64,000 nt of DNA from contig NZ_CP019428.1 of assembly GCF_009834565.1 (NCBI RefSeq), positions 1,116,001 through 1,180,000 of the forward strand, read 5' to 3'. The DNA comes from Pseudomonas sp. R76 (GTDB lineage Bacteria > Pseudomonadota > Gammaproteobacteria > Pseudomonadales > Pseudomonadaceae). A program made the position numbers and the translations under genes. The notes under the pieces were generated by a model, which saw only the letters and a program-made list of their open reading frames with translations, ran no database searches and was not told the DNA's origin. Positions 17,063-25,255 of the stretch are shown here, piece after piece. Positions within the stretch are counted from its first letter, which is position 1. Each line of letters begins with the position of its first letter.

Positions 17063-18325
17063 ATGCTCGCCGCCGTAAAACTGACTTCCGCCACCCGCCA
17101 GAACCTATGGCGCCTGACGTTTATCCGCACCCTGGTACTGGCCGCACAGGCCGGCTCCGTCGGGCTCGCGTATTGGTTCGACCTGCTGCCGTTGCCTTGG
17201 CTGCAACTGGCCGTGACCCTCTGCTTCTCCATCGTCTTGTGTGTGTTCACGGCCATTCGGCTGCGCACCACATGGCCGGTGACCGAGCTGGAATACGCCC
17301 TGCAACTGGCCTGCGACCTGTTTATCCACAGCGTGTTGCTGTATTTCTCCGGTGGTTCCACCAACCCATTCGTTTCGTATTACCTGGTGCCACTGACCAT
17401 CGCAGCCGTGACGTTGCCGTGGCGCTATTCGGTGGTGCTGTCGGGTATCGCGCTGACCCTGTACACCTTGCTGTTGGCACAGTTCTACCCGTTGCAGACA
17501 TTCCCCATCGCCAGGGAAAATCTGCAGATCTACGGGATGTGGCTGAGTTTCGCCCTGTCTGCCGCCGTGATCACCTTCTTTGCTGCACGCATGGCCGAAG
17601 AGTTGCGTCGCCAGGAGGAATTGCGCGCCATTCGCCGCGAAGAAGGTCTGCGTGACCAGCAATTGCTCGCGGTCGCCACCCAGGCTGCCGGCGCCGCCCA
17701 TGAATTAGGCACGCCGCTGGCGACCATGAGCGTGCTGCTTAATGAAATGGTCCAGGACCATCACGATCCGGCCCTGCAAGATGACTTGAGTGTGTTGCAG
17801 GAACAGGTCAAGCAATGCAAGCAGACCTTGCAGCAACTGGTGCGTGCCGCCGAAGCCAATCGCCGCCTGGCCGTCGAGATGCAGGACGTGACCCAGTGGC
17901 TCGATGAAGCCCTGAACCGCTGGCACCTGATGCGCCCCGAGGCCAGCTATCGCTTCAACCTGCTGGGCCAGGGCACGGTGCCGCGCATGGCGCCGCCGCC
18001 GGACCTGACCCAAGCCCTGCTCAACCTGCTGAACAACGCCGCCGATGCCTGCCCCGAAGGCCTGGGCGTGCAGTTGGACTGGGACGCGGAAAACGTGACC
18101 ATCAGCATTCGTGACCACGGCGCGGGCGTGCCGCTGGCGATTGCCGAGCAAATCGGCAAACCCTTCTTTACCACCAAGGGCAAAGGCTTCGGCCTCGGCC
18201 TGTTTTTGAGCAAGGCCAGCGTGACCCGCGCGGGCGGCTCAGTGAAGCTCTATAGTCATGAGGAAGGCGGCACGCTCACCGAGCTGCGCCTGCCCCGTGT
18301 CGCACGAGGAGATATCGATGAGTGA
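17063..18325 (+). CDS. roxS: Redox-sensing histidine kinase RoxS (RegB/PrrB family)
   Basis: 420-residue membrane sensor kinase. The N-terminal half has about six membrane helices and contains the RegB quinone-binding signature GGSTNPF at about residues 97-103. The H-box is AGAAHELGTPLATMSV with the phosphorylated His near 213. A conserved cysteine in VKQCKQTLQQLV matches the RegB redox-cysteine region, and NNAADACPEG, DHGAGVP and KGFGLGLFL are the N, G1 and G2 boxes. The start at 17063 follows GGGAGAG; longer upstream readings lack family similarity. Its stop overlaps roxR by 8 bases. The pair controls respiratory genes such as the cyanide-insensitive oxidase in other pseudomonads. Confidence 0.93.
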   Translation: MLAAVKLTSATRQNLWRLTFIRTLVLAAQAGSVGLAYWFDLLPLPWLQLAVTLCFSIVLCVFTAIRLRTTWPVTELEYALQLACDLFIHSVLLYFSGGSTNPFVSYYLVPLTIAAVTLPWRYSVVLSGIALTLYTLLLAQFYPLQTFPIARENLQIYGMWLSFALSAAVITFFAARMAEELRRQEELRAIRREEGLRDQQLLAVATQAAGAAHELGTPLATMSVLLNEMVQDHHDPALQDDLSVLQEQVKQCKQTLQQLVRAAEANRRLAVEMQDVTQWLDEALNRWHLMRPEASYRFNLLGQGTVPRMAPPPDLTQALLNLLNNAADACPEGLGVQLDWDAENVTISIRDHGAGVPLAIAEQIGKPFFTTKGKGFGLGLFLSKASVTRAGGSVKLYSHEEGGTLTELRLPRVARGDIDE

Positions 18326-18878
18326 CGAGATCCAAGTCGAAGGCGAAGAACTGCCGCACCTGTTGCTGGTAGATGACGACGCCACCTTTACCCGCGTGAT
18401 GGCCCGCGCCATGAGCCGCCGTGGTTTCCGCGTCAGCACCGCAGGCTCGGCCGAAGAAGGCCTGACCATCGCCCAGGCCGATTTGCCGGACTACGCCGCG
18501 CTCGACCTGAAAATGGACGGCGACTCCGGCCTGGTGCTGCTGCCCAAGCTGCTCGAGCTTGACCCGGAAATGCGCGTGGTGATCCTCACCGGTTACTCCA
18601 GCATCGCCACCGCCGTCGAGGCGATCAAGCGCGGCGCCTGCAACTACCTGTGCAAACCGGCGGACGCCGACGACGTGCTGGCCGCCTTGCTGTCCGAGCA
18701 CGCTGACCTGGACACGCTGGTGCCGGAAAACCCGATGTCGGTGGACCGCCTGCAGTGGGAACACATCCAGCGCGTGCTGACCGAACACGAAGGCAACATC
18801 TCCGCCACCGCCCGCGCCCTGGGCATGCACCGGCGTACCTTGCAGCGCAAGCTGCAGAAGCGCCCGGTTCGGCGCTGA
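18318..18878 (+). CDS. roxR: Response regulator RoxR (RegA/PrrA/ActR family)
   Basis: 186 residues. The receiver domain has acidic residues D19-D21, the phosphoacceptor at D63 (ALDLKMDG) and a conserved Lys near 113 (LCKP). A proline-poor linker leads to a Fis-type helix-turn-helix at the C-terminus (GNISATARALGMHRRTLQRK), the hallmark of the RegA family. It overlaps the end of roxS, so the two are co-translated. A non-T-tailed hairpin (18919-18942) lies downstream. Confidence 0.95.
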   Translation: MSDEIQVEGEELPHLLLVDDDATFTRVMARAMSRRGFRVSTAGSAEEGLTIAQADLPDYAALDLKMDGDSGLVLLPKLLELDPEMRVVILTGYSSIATAVEAIKRGACNYLCKPADADDVLAALLSEHADLDTLVPENPMSVDRLQWEHIQRVLTEHEGNISATARALGMHRRTLQRKLQKRPVRR

Positions 18879-18918
18879 ACAAAGTCTGAACAATCCGCTT
18901 CAGGCCGCACGGAGCCCT

Positions 18919-18942
18919 GAACCGATCGTCTATGATCGGTTC
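18919..18942 (+). terminator. Hairpin downstream of roxR
   Basis: GAACCGATC / GATCGGTTC with a 6-base loop, 40 bases after the roxR stop. Only TTC and then AAACG follow, so termination is uncertain. Confidence 0.4.
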
Positions 18943-18977
18943 AAACGCCTGTCACATTTTCTTACAGAGCCTGAACG

Positions 18978-20702
18978 ATGAATCAGAACGCTGAGTATTC
19001 CGCGGTCAACGACGCGGTGCGTGGGCAATTCTTACGTCGCACCTGGGCGCTGATCGCGCCCTATTGGCGCAGTGAAGAGAAGGGCAAGGCCTGGTTGTTG
19101 CTGGCCGCGGTGATTGGTTTGTCGCTGTTCAGCGTGGCTTTTTCCGTTTGGATCAACCATTGGTACAAGGATTTCTACAACGCCCTTGAGAAGAAGGACA
19201 CGGCGGCTTTCTGGCAACTGATCGGCTATTTTTGCGTGCTTGCCGCAGTGGCCATTGTGGGTGCGGTCTACCGCTTGTACCTGACGCAGATGCTGACCAT
19301 CCGCTGGCGCGCCTGGCTCACCGAAAAGTATTTTGCGCGCTGGCTCAGCCACAAGAACTACTACCAGCTGGAACAGGGTGGCTACACCGACAACCCGGAC
19401 CAGCGCATTTCCGAAGACCTCAATAACTTCACCTCCACGACGTTGAGCCTCAGCCTGGGGCTGCTGCGTAACGTGGTCAGCCTGGTGTCGTTCTCCATCA
19501 TTCTGTGGGGCGTGTCGGGCAGCATCGAAGTGTTTGGCATCTCCATCCCCGGTTACATGTTCTGGTGTGCGCTGCTGTATGCCGCCGTCGGCAGTTGGCT
19601 GACGCACCTGATCGGCCGACGCTTGATCGGCTTGAGCAACCAACAACAACGTTTCGAAGCGGACCTGCGTTTCTCCATGATTCGGGTGCGGGAGAATGCC
19701 GAGAGCATCGCCCTGTATAACGGCGAGTCAAACGAAAATCAGCGTTTGAGCACGCGGTTCGGCAGGGTCTGGCACAACTACTGGGACATTATGCGAGTGT
19801 CCAAGCGCCTGACGTTCTTCACCGCCGGTTACGAGCAGATCGCCATCGTCTTTGCGTTTATCGTCGCGGCACCGCGCTACTTCGCCGGCAAAATCGAGCT
19901 CGGCGAGCTGATGCAAATCAACTCGGCGTTCGGCAACGTGCAGGGCAACTTCAGTTGGTTTATCACCGCTTACTCCGACCTGGCCAGCTGGCGCGCCACC
20001 AGTGATCGTCTGCTGAGTTTCCATCAAGCCATGAGCGAAAACGAGCAGCGTGCGCCGGCCATTGATGTGCGCCCGGAAGGCGAGCGTTTGGTGGTGAGCG
20101 ACTTGGGCATGGACCTGGCCGACGGCCGCCACTTGCTCACCGATGCCGACATGACCGTAGAGCCGGGGCAGCGTGTGATGCTCAGCGGGCGTTCCGGCAG
20201 TGGCAAAAGTACGCTGCTGCGGGCGATGGGGCACTTGTGGCCGGCGGGTCATGGCAGCATTCGTTTGCCGGCGGCGCGTTACCTGTTCCTGCCGCAAAAG
20301 CCTTATTTGCCGATTGGTACGTTGAAGGCGGTGTTGAGTTATCCACAGGATGACAGCGTTTACTCGGCAGAACGTTATGCACAGGTCCTGGAAACCTGCC
20401 GCTTGCCGCATCTGGTCGCGCGTCTGGATGAAGCCAATCACTGGCAACGCTTGCTCTCGCCGGGTGAGCAGCAGCGCCTGGCGTTTGCCCGTGCGCTGTT
20501 GTTCGCGCCGCAATGGCTGTACATGGACGAAGCCACCTCGGCGATGGATGAAGAGGATGAGGCGAGTTTGTATCAGGCGTTGATCGATGAGTTGCCGGGG
20601 TTGAGCATCGTCAGCGTCGGCCACCGCAGCAGCCTCAAGCGCTTCCATGGGCGGCATGTGCGGATTGAGGGTGGGTTGTTGCAGGAACAGCAGCCGGCCT
20701 AA
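18978..20702 (+). CDS. SbmA/BacA-YddA-type ABC transporter (fused permease and ATPase)
   Basis: 574 residues. The membrane domain (about 1-340, ABC_membrane_2/SbmA_BacA type) includes the family motif GGYTDNPDQRISEDLNNFT. The ATPase domain has Walker A SGRSGSGKST near 404, signature LSPGEQQRLAFARALL near 492 and Walker B WLYMDEATSAMDE near 514. Relatives move peptides, vitamin B12 or fatty acyl groups; the substrate here cannot be read from the sequence. It stands alone, between roxSR and a REP pair. Confidence 0.88.
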   Translation: MNQNAEYSAVNDAVRGQFLRRTWALIAPYWRSEEKGKAWLLLAAVIGLSLFSVAFSVWINHWYKDFYNALEKKDTAAFWQLIGYFCVLAAVAIVGAVYRLYLTQMLTIRWRAWLTEKYFARWLSHKNYYQLEQGGYTDNPDQRISEDLNNFTSTTLSLSLGLLRNVVSLVSFSIILWGVSGSIEVFGISIPGYMFWCALLYAAVGSWLTHLIGRRLIGLSNQQQRFEADLRFSMIRVRENAESIALYNGESNENQRLSTRFGRVWHNYWDIMRVSKRLTFFTAGYEQIAIVFAFIVAAPRYFAGKIELGELMQINSAFGNVQGNFSWFITAYSDLASWRATSDRLLSFHQAMSENEQRAPAIDVRPEGERLVVSDLGMDLADGRHLLTDADMTVEPGQRVMLSGRSGSGKSTLLRAMGHLWPAGHGSIRLPAARYLFLPQKPYLPIGTLKAVLSYPQDDSVYSAERYAQVLETCRLPHLVARLDEANHWQRLLSPGEQQRLAFARALLFAPQWLYMDEATSAMDEEDEASLYQALIDELPGLSIVSVGHRSSLKRFHGRHVRIEGGLLQEQQPA

Positions 20703-20718
20703 GGTTATATGCAGTCGG

Positions 20719-20805
20719 TGTGGGAGCTGGCTTGCCTGCGATGCGAGCGCCTCGGTGTATCAGTGAGATACAGTCGATGCCATCGCAGGCAAGCCAGCTC
20801 CCACA
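20719..20805. repeat. REP pair (REPIN), GCTGGCTTGCCTGCGA type
   Basis: Two inverted copies of TGTGGGAGCTGGCTTGCC...GCGATG enclose about 37 bases. The same arm occurs at 38731-38820 and a variant at 27556-27632. This is the common extragenic palindrome of fluorescent pseudomonads. Confidence 0.9.
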
Positions 20806-20840
20806 GTGGATCTTCACCAATCAAGTTATTAGCACCCACA

Positions 20841-20878
20841 AAAAAGCCCGGCTGATCATCGATCAGCCGGGCTTTTTA
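20841..20878. terminator. Bidirectional terminator downstream of yhcB
   Basis: AAAAAGCCCGGCTGATC / GATCAGCCGGGCTTTTT forms an almost perfect palindrome with A-run and T-run; it ends 16 bases from the yhcB stop. Confidence 0.88.
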
Positions 20879-20893
20879 GTGCTTGAAAATAAC

Positions 20894-21331
20894 TTACTTC
20901 TTCAAGCCGTAATGCTCATCCAGCATGCCTGGGGCGTTTGGCGTTTTTGGCGCGTAGTCCCGTGGTGGCTCCTGGTTTTCCCGCGGTGGGGTCAGGCGTT
21001 CCCGCGGAGTTTGCGGCGCATCGGAATGCAGCGCAGCCAGCAGACGCTGACGGGTGATGTCGTCGAGGGCCAGGCGGTTGGCGCCATCGGCGAGGTGATC
21101 CTGTACTTCCTGGTAGCTCTGGGTGAGCTTCTTGACCAGGGTCGCGGTGCTGTTGAAGTGGGTAACAACCTCGTTCTGATAACTGTCAAAACGTTCCTGA
21201 ATGTCATCCAGCTGACGTTGCGTGCGGTTAGGCGCGGCATTCGGCAGCAAGCGGGCAACCAGAAATCCAATGGCGACACCGGCAACCAAGGCGAGAGTCG
21301 GCAACAACCAAACTAAGAGCGAGTGTTCCAC
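20894..21331 (-). CDS. zapG: YhcB/ZapG family (DUF1043) inner-membrane protein
   Basis: 145 residues. A single N-terminal membrane helix (LLVWLLPTLALVAGVAIGFLV), a cytoplasmic coiled coil (about 38-100, RQLDDIQERFDSYQNEVVTHFN) and a proline-rich disordered tail ending DEHYGLKK match DUF1043. The E. coli member connects the cell-envelope synthesis and division machineries. It is monocistronic, with its own terminator, and divergent from the hydrolase gene. Confidence 0.88.
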   Translation of the reverse strand: MEHSLLVWLLPTLALVAGVAIGFLVARLLPNAAPNRTQRQLDDIQERFDSYQNEVVTHFNSTATLVKKLTQSYQEVQDHLADGANRLALDDITRQRLLAALHSDAPQTPRERLTPPRENQEPPRDYAPKTPNAPGMLDEHYGLKK

Positions 21332-21478
21332 GAGTCCTTCCTCTATAAACGGCTTTGCTTTACGTTAACGGCTCGGACCTGCGCTGTATACCGCGATTAA
21401 GCTCGCAATCATGCCAAGCACAGACTTTTAGCTAGACGAGTCGACCCTTTGAGAGGTCACGGAGTTCATTCCTTGCTC

Positions 21479-22108
21479 ATGCGTGAAACCCCCGTTTTGA
21501 TCGATGGCCCGGTTGGCCAATTGGAAGCCCTGTACCTTGATCACCCCGAGCCACGTGGCCTGGCGCTGATCTGCCACCCGAACCCGGTGCAGGGCGGGAC
21601 CATGCTTAATAAAGTCGTTTCGACCCTGCAACGCACCGCCCGCGATGCCGGTTTGATTACTTTACGTTTCAACTACCGTGGCGTCGGTGCCAGCGCCGGT
21701 ACTCACGACATGGCCACGGGTGAAGTGGACGATGCCGAGGCGGCCGCCACCTGGCTGCGGGAAAAACACCCCGAGTTGCCAATCACTCTGCTCGGGTTCT
21801 CATTCGGCGGTTACGTGGCCGCCAGCCTCGGCGGGCGCCTGGAAGCCAAGGGCGAACAGCTGGCGCACCTGTTCATGGTCGCCGCTGCCGTGATGCGCCT
21901 GCGCGATACCGACGTGCTGCCCCAAGGCTGCCCATTGACCCTGATCCAGCCGGAAACCGACGAGGTGGTCGACCCGCAAGTGGTCTACGACTGGTCCGCG
22001 GCCCTGAAACGCCCCCATGAGCTGCTGAAAGTGGCAGAATGCGGACACTTTTTTCATGGCAAGCTGACCGATCTCAAGGATCTGGTGCTGCCGCGCCTCT
22101 CGAATTGA
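21479..22108 (+). CDS. Alpha/beta hydrolase (small serine hydrolase)
   Basis: About 210 residues from MRETPVLIDGPVGQ. It has the early CHPNPVQGGTMLNKVV segment, nucleophile elbow GFSFGGYVA, and a C-terminal acid and His in ETDEVVDPQVVYDW and ECGHFFHGKL, as in the dienelactone-hydrolase-like family present next to trpS in pseudomonads. Substrate unknown. The start is not certain: a TTG two codons upstream is better spaced from GGAG at 21461. It is 24 bases before trpS and probably co-transcribed with it. Confidence 0.85.
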   Translation: MRETPVLIDGPVGQLEALYLDHPEPRGLALICHPNPVQGGTMLNKVVSTLQRTARDAGLITLRFNYRGVGASAGTHDMATGEVDDAEAAATWLREKHPELPITLLGFSFGGYVAASLGGRLEAKGEQLAHLFMVAAAVMRLRDTDVLPQGCPLTLIQPETDEVVDPQVVYDWSAALKRPHELLKVAECGHFFHGKLTDLKDLVLPRLSN

Positions 22109-22132
22109 TAGCAGTCTGATAAGCGATTACCC

Positions 22133-23488
22133 ATGACGACTCGTACCCGTATCCTCACCGGCATCACCACCACCGGCACGCCGCACCTGGGCAACTACGC
22201 CGGCGCGATCCGCCCGGCGATCCTTGCCAGCCAGGACGCGAATGCCGACTCCTTCTACTTCCTGGCCGACTACCACGCCCTGATCAAGTGCGATGACCCG
22301 CAGCGCATCCAGCGCTCGCGCATGGAAATCGCCGCGACTTGGCTGGCCGGTGGCCTGGATGTGAACCGAGTGACCTTCTACCGCCAGTCGGACATCCCGG
22401 AAATCCCCGAGCTGACCTGGCTGCTGACCTGCGTTGCCGCCAAGGGCCTGCTTAACCGCGCCCACGCCTACAAGGCTTCGGTGGACAAGAACGTCGAAAC
22501 CGGCGAAGACCCGGACGCGGGTATCACCATGGGCTTGTACAGCTACCCGGTGCTGATGGCCGCGGACATCCTGATGTTCAACGCGCACAAGGTGCCGGTC
22601 GGCCGCGACCAGATCCAGCACGTGGAAATGGCCCGCGACATCGGCCAGCGTTTCAACCATCTGTTCGGCAACGGTAAAGAATTCTTCACCATGCCCGAGG
22701 CGTTGATCGAAGAAAGCGTCGCCACCTTGCCGGGCCTGGATGGCCGCAAGATGTCGAAAAGCTACGACAACACCATCCCGTTGTTCACCAGCGCCAAGGA
22801 CATGAAGGAAGCGATCTCGCGGATCGTCACCGATTCGCGCGCGCCTGGCGAAGCCAAAGACCCGGACAACTCGCACTTGTTCACCTTGTTCCAGGCGTTT
22901 GCCACCAAAGCCCAGGAAGAAGAGTTCCGCGCCGAATTGCTGCAAGGCCTGGGTTGGGGCGAGGCGAAGAACCGTCTGTTCCAACTGCTGGACGGCCAGT
23001 TGGGTGAGGCGCGCGAGCGTTATCACCAGTTGATGTCGCGCCCATCCGACATGGAAGACTTGCTGCTGATCGGCGCCAAGAAAGCCCGTGCGGTCGCGGC
23101 GCCGTTCCTGGCCGAGTTGCGTGAGGCTGTTGGCCTGCGCTCGTTCGTCAACCAGGCCGCCGCGCCGGTGGCTGCCAAGAAGAAAGCCGCCAAAGCCGCA
23201 CGCTTTGTGAGCTTCCGTGAAGACGACGGCAGCTTCCGCTTCCGCCTGCTGTCGGCCGAGGGCGAGCAACTGCTGCTGTCGCGCAACTTTGCCGACGGCA
23301 AAGCGGCGGGCGCGGTGACCAAGCAATTGCAAAACGGTGACGCGCTGGATGTACGCCCTGAGACTCTGAGCTTCAGCGTATGGCTGGATGGCGCTGTGGT
23401 AGCTGACAGTGCCGCGTTCGCCGACGAAACGTCGCGTGACGCCGCCATCGCCGCTCTGCGCGTGGCGTTGACGCCAATCGAGGATTAA
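22133..23488 (+). CDS. trpS: Tryptophanyl-tRNA synthetase, long form
   Basis: 451 residues; class I synthetase that charges tRNA-Trp. The HIGH-like motif is TGTPHLGNY (about 14-22) and KMSKS lies near 206-210. The catalytic body ends near residue 340. A lysine/alanine linker (VAAKKKAAKAARF) leads to an extra domain of about 95 residues with FRFRLLSAEGEQLLLSRNF, which resembles the small YegP/DUF1508 fold; E. coli TrpS lacks this. The long form appears to be the normal one in pseudomonads. Confidence 0.96.
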   Translation: MTTRTRILTGITTTGTPHLGNYAGAIRPAILASQDANADSFYFLADYHALIKCDDPQRIQRSRMEIAATWLAGGLDVNRVTFYRQSDIPEIPELTWLLTCVAAKGLLNRAHAYKASVDKNVETGEDPDAGITMGLYSYPVLMAADILMFNAHKVPVGRDQIQHVEMARDIGQRFNHLFGNGKEFFTMPEALIEESVATLPGLDGRKMSKSYDNTIPLFTSAKDMKEAISRIVTDSRAPGEAKDPDNSHLFTLFQAFATKAQEEEFRAELLQGLGWGEAKNRLFQLLDGQLGEARERYHQLMSRPSDMEDLLLIGAKKARAVAAPFLAELREAVGLRSFVNQAAAPVAAKKKAAKAARFVSFREDDGSFRFRLLSAEGEQLLLSRNFADGKAAGAVTKQLQNGDALDVRPETLSFSVWLDGAVVADSAAFADETSRDAAIAALRVALTPIED

Positions 23489-23567
23489 CCCGACCAAGGG
23501 TTGATTGCCATTATCCGGGGCCGTCGTTACAGTGGCGGCCCGTTTTTGTTGCCTTGCTAACGAAATT

Positions 23568-24662
23568 ATGACGCCCCTAGAACGATATCAAGCTGATCTG
23601 AAACGCCCTGAATTCTTCCATGACGCCGCCCAGGAAAACGCCGTGCGTCATTTGCAGCGCCTGTACGACGACCTGATCGCGGCCTCGCACAACAAGCCAG
23701 GGATGTTCAGCAAGCTGTTTGGCAAGAAAGACCACACACCGGTCAAAGGCCTGTACTTCTGGGGTGGCGTGGGCCGGGGCAAGACTTACCTGGTCGACAC
23801 CTTCTTCGAAGCGCTGCCGTTCAAGGAAAAGGTCCGTACGCACTTCCACCGCTTCATGAAGCGCGTGCACGAAGAAATGAAGACCCTGCCGGGCGAGAAA
23901 AACCCGCTGACCATCATTGCCAAGCGCTTCTCCGAAGAAGCGCGGGTGATCTGCTTCGATGAATTCTTCGTTTCCGACATCACCGACGCCATGATCCTGG
24001 GCACGCTGATGGAAGAGCTGTTCAAGAACGGCGTGACCCTGGTCGCCACCTCGAACATCGTGCCCGACGGCCTGTACAAGGACGGCCTGCAGCGCGCACG
24101 CTTCCTGCCCGCCATCGCGCTGATCAAGCAGAACACCGAGATCGTCAACGTCGACAGCGGCGTCGACTACCGCCTGCGTCACCTTGAGCAAGCCGAGCTG
24201 TTCCACTTCCCGCTGAACGAAGCGGCGCATGAAAGCCTGAAAAAGAGCTTCCGCGCGCTCACGCCGGAATGCACAAAGGCGGTGGAAAACGACAAGCTGA
24301 TGATCGAGAACCGCGAAATCATCGCGCTGCGCACGTGCGATGACGTGGCCTGGTTCGAATTCCGCCAACTGTGCGACGGCCCGCGCAGCCAGAATGACTA
24401 CATCGAACTGGGCAAGATCTTCCACGCGGTGATCTTGAGCGGCGTAGAACAGATGAGCGTCACCACCGACGACATCGCACGGCGTTTCATCAACATGGTC
24501 GACGAGTTCTACGACCGTAACGTGAAGCTGATCATCTCGGCGGAAGTCGAACTCAAGGACCTCTACACCGGCGGTCGCTTGAACTTCGAATTCCAGCGTA
24601 CGCTGAGCCGCTTGCTGGAAATGCAATCCCACGAGTTCCTGTCGCGCGGGCATAAGTCGTAA
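23568..24662 (+). CDS. zapE: Cell division ATPase ZapE (AFG1 family)
   Basis: 364-residue P-loop ATPase. Walker A GGVGRGKT lies at about 66-73, Walker B is VICFDEFFVSDI, and sensor-type Asn is in LVATSNIVP. E. coli ZapE associates with the Z-ring during division under stress; the mitochondrial homologue AFG1 helps degrade respiratory subunits. The ATG at 23568 is chosen because the 21-residue upstream extension lies in a non-conserved leader. It is followed by a terminator. Confidence 0.94.
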   Translation: MTPLERYQADLKRPEFFHDAAQENAVRHLQRLYDDLIAASHNKPGMFSKLFGKKDHTPVKGLYFWGGVGRGKTYLVDTFFEALPFKEKVRTHFHRFMKRVHEEMKTLPGEKNPLTIIAKRFSEEARVICFDEFFVSDITDAMILGTLMEELFKNGVTLVATSNIVPDGLYKDGLQRARFLPAIALIKQNTEIVNVDSGVDYRLRHLEQAELFHFPLNEAAHESLKKSFRALTPECTKAVENDKLMIENREIIALRTCDDVAWFEFRQLCDGPRSQNDYIELGKIFHAVILSGVEQMSVTTDDIARRFINMVDEFYDRNVKLIISAEVELKDLYTGGRLNFEFQRTLSRLLEMQSHEFLSRGHKS

Positions 24663-24681
24663 GTGAAGTGATCGAACTATG

Positions 24682-24709
24682 AAAGGCCCGCAGTCATCAC
24701 GGGCCTTTT
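24682..24709 (+). terminator. Rho-independent terminator after zapE
   Basis: AAAGGCCCG / CGGGCCTTT with loop CAGTCATCA, then TATAG. It lies between the convergent zapE and the small minus-strand gene and may serve both. Confidence 0.8.
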
Positions 24710-24725
24710 ATAGGGTTGGCGCAGG

Positions 24726-24995
24726 TTAAAAAGTGATCTGGTCGTCGCGCGGCGGCGGCGGTGTCACGGGGATCGTGAGGCCGTCTGGGGTAAGCAAATT
24801 CACTGCGCCGTCTGGCTCGATCTGGAGTTTGGCCTCCCTCGGTTGATCCCTTGCACCCTTTTTTTTCTTGTTCTTCTCTTCGTCGTTCTGATCGTTCTGC
24901 AGCGACTCAGCCTGATTCGCGTCTGGTTTATCGGCGCTGGATGTCTGGTTCAACTGAACAGCCGGGTTGAACGAGTTGCTTGATATGGATGACAT
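24726..24995 (-). CDS. Small hydrophilic protein of unknown function
   Basis: 89 residues, no signal peptide or membrane segment. It has a Ser/Asn-rich N-terminus (MSSISSNSFNPAVQLNQTSS), an acidic/Asn middle, a lysine block (EEKNKKKKGARDQ), then a short structured-looking segment (KLQIEPDGAVNLLTPDGL) and a proline run. A good ribosome site (GGAG, 8 bases from ATG) supports it as a real gene. Such composition is seen in some secreted or intrinsically disordered proteins, but I do not recognise a family. It interrupts the otherwise conserved zapE - regulator order. Confidence 0.6.
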   Translation of the reverse strand: MSSISSNSFNPAVQLNQTSSADKPDANQAESLQNDQNDEEKNKKKKGARDQPREAKLQIEPDGAVNLLTPDGLTIPVTPPPPRDDQITF

Positions 24996-25201
24996 GGTTG
25001 AATCTCCGCTCTGGTTTAAGCCAAATGAATTTAGAAAAAGCCTTTCGCGAGTCTGAATTCAATCCGACAGAAACAGCCGACTTCTTCTAGCGCTTAACAT
25101 GCCAGCCGCACTGGGCGCAGGGGATTCGTCTTCGTCCTGTACTGCTGTAGGAAATGGAGGCCTTGCTTGAGGTGTGGGTAGGGCTCAACGGGTTGTTAGT
25201 T

Positions 25202-25233
25202 CGACCCTGCACCATTGCGGTATGGCAGGGTCG
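25202..25233 (-). terminator. Hairpin downstream of the GlxA-type regulator
   Basis: CGACCCTG / CAGGGTCG outer stem with an inner CCAT / ATGG stem. It begins 23 bases after the regulator stop; no T-run follows, so its terminating strength is doubtful. The rest of the 24996-25255 gap shows nothing I can name. Confidence 0.45.
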
Positions 25234-25255
25234 CTTGCATCGTCAGGCGGCGGAT

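Noticed and set aside
22127..23497. 456-codon minus-strand open frame opposite trpS
   Set aside because: Antisense shadow of trpS, with typical low-information composition.
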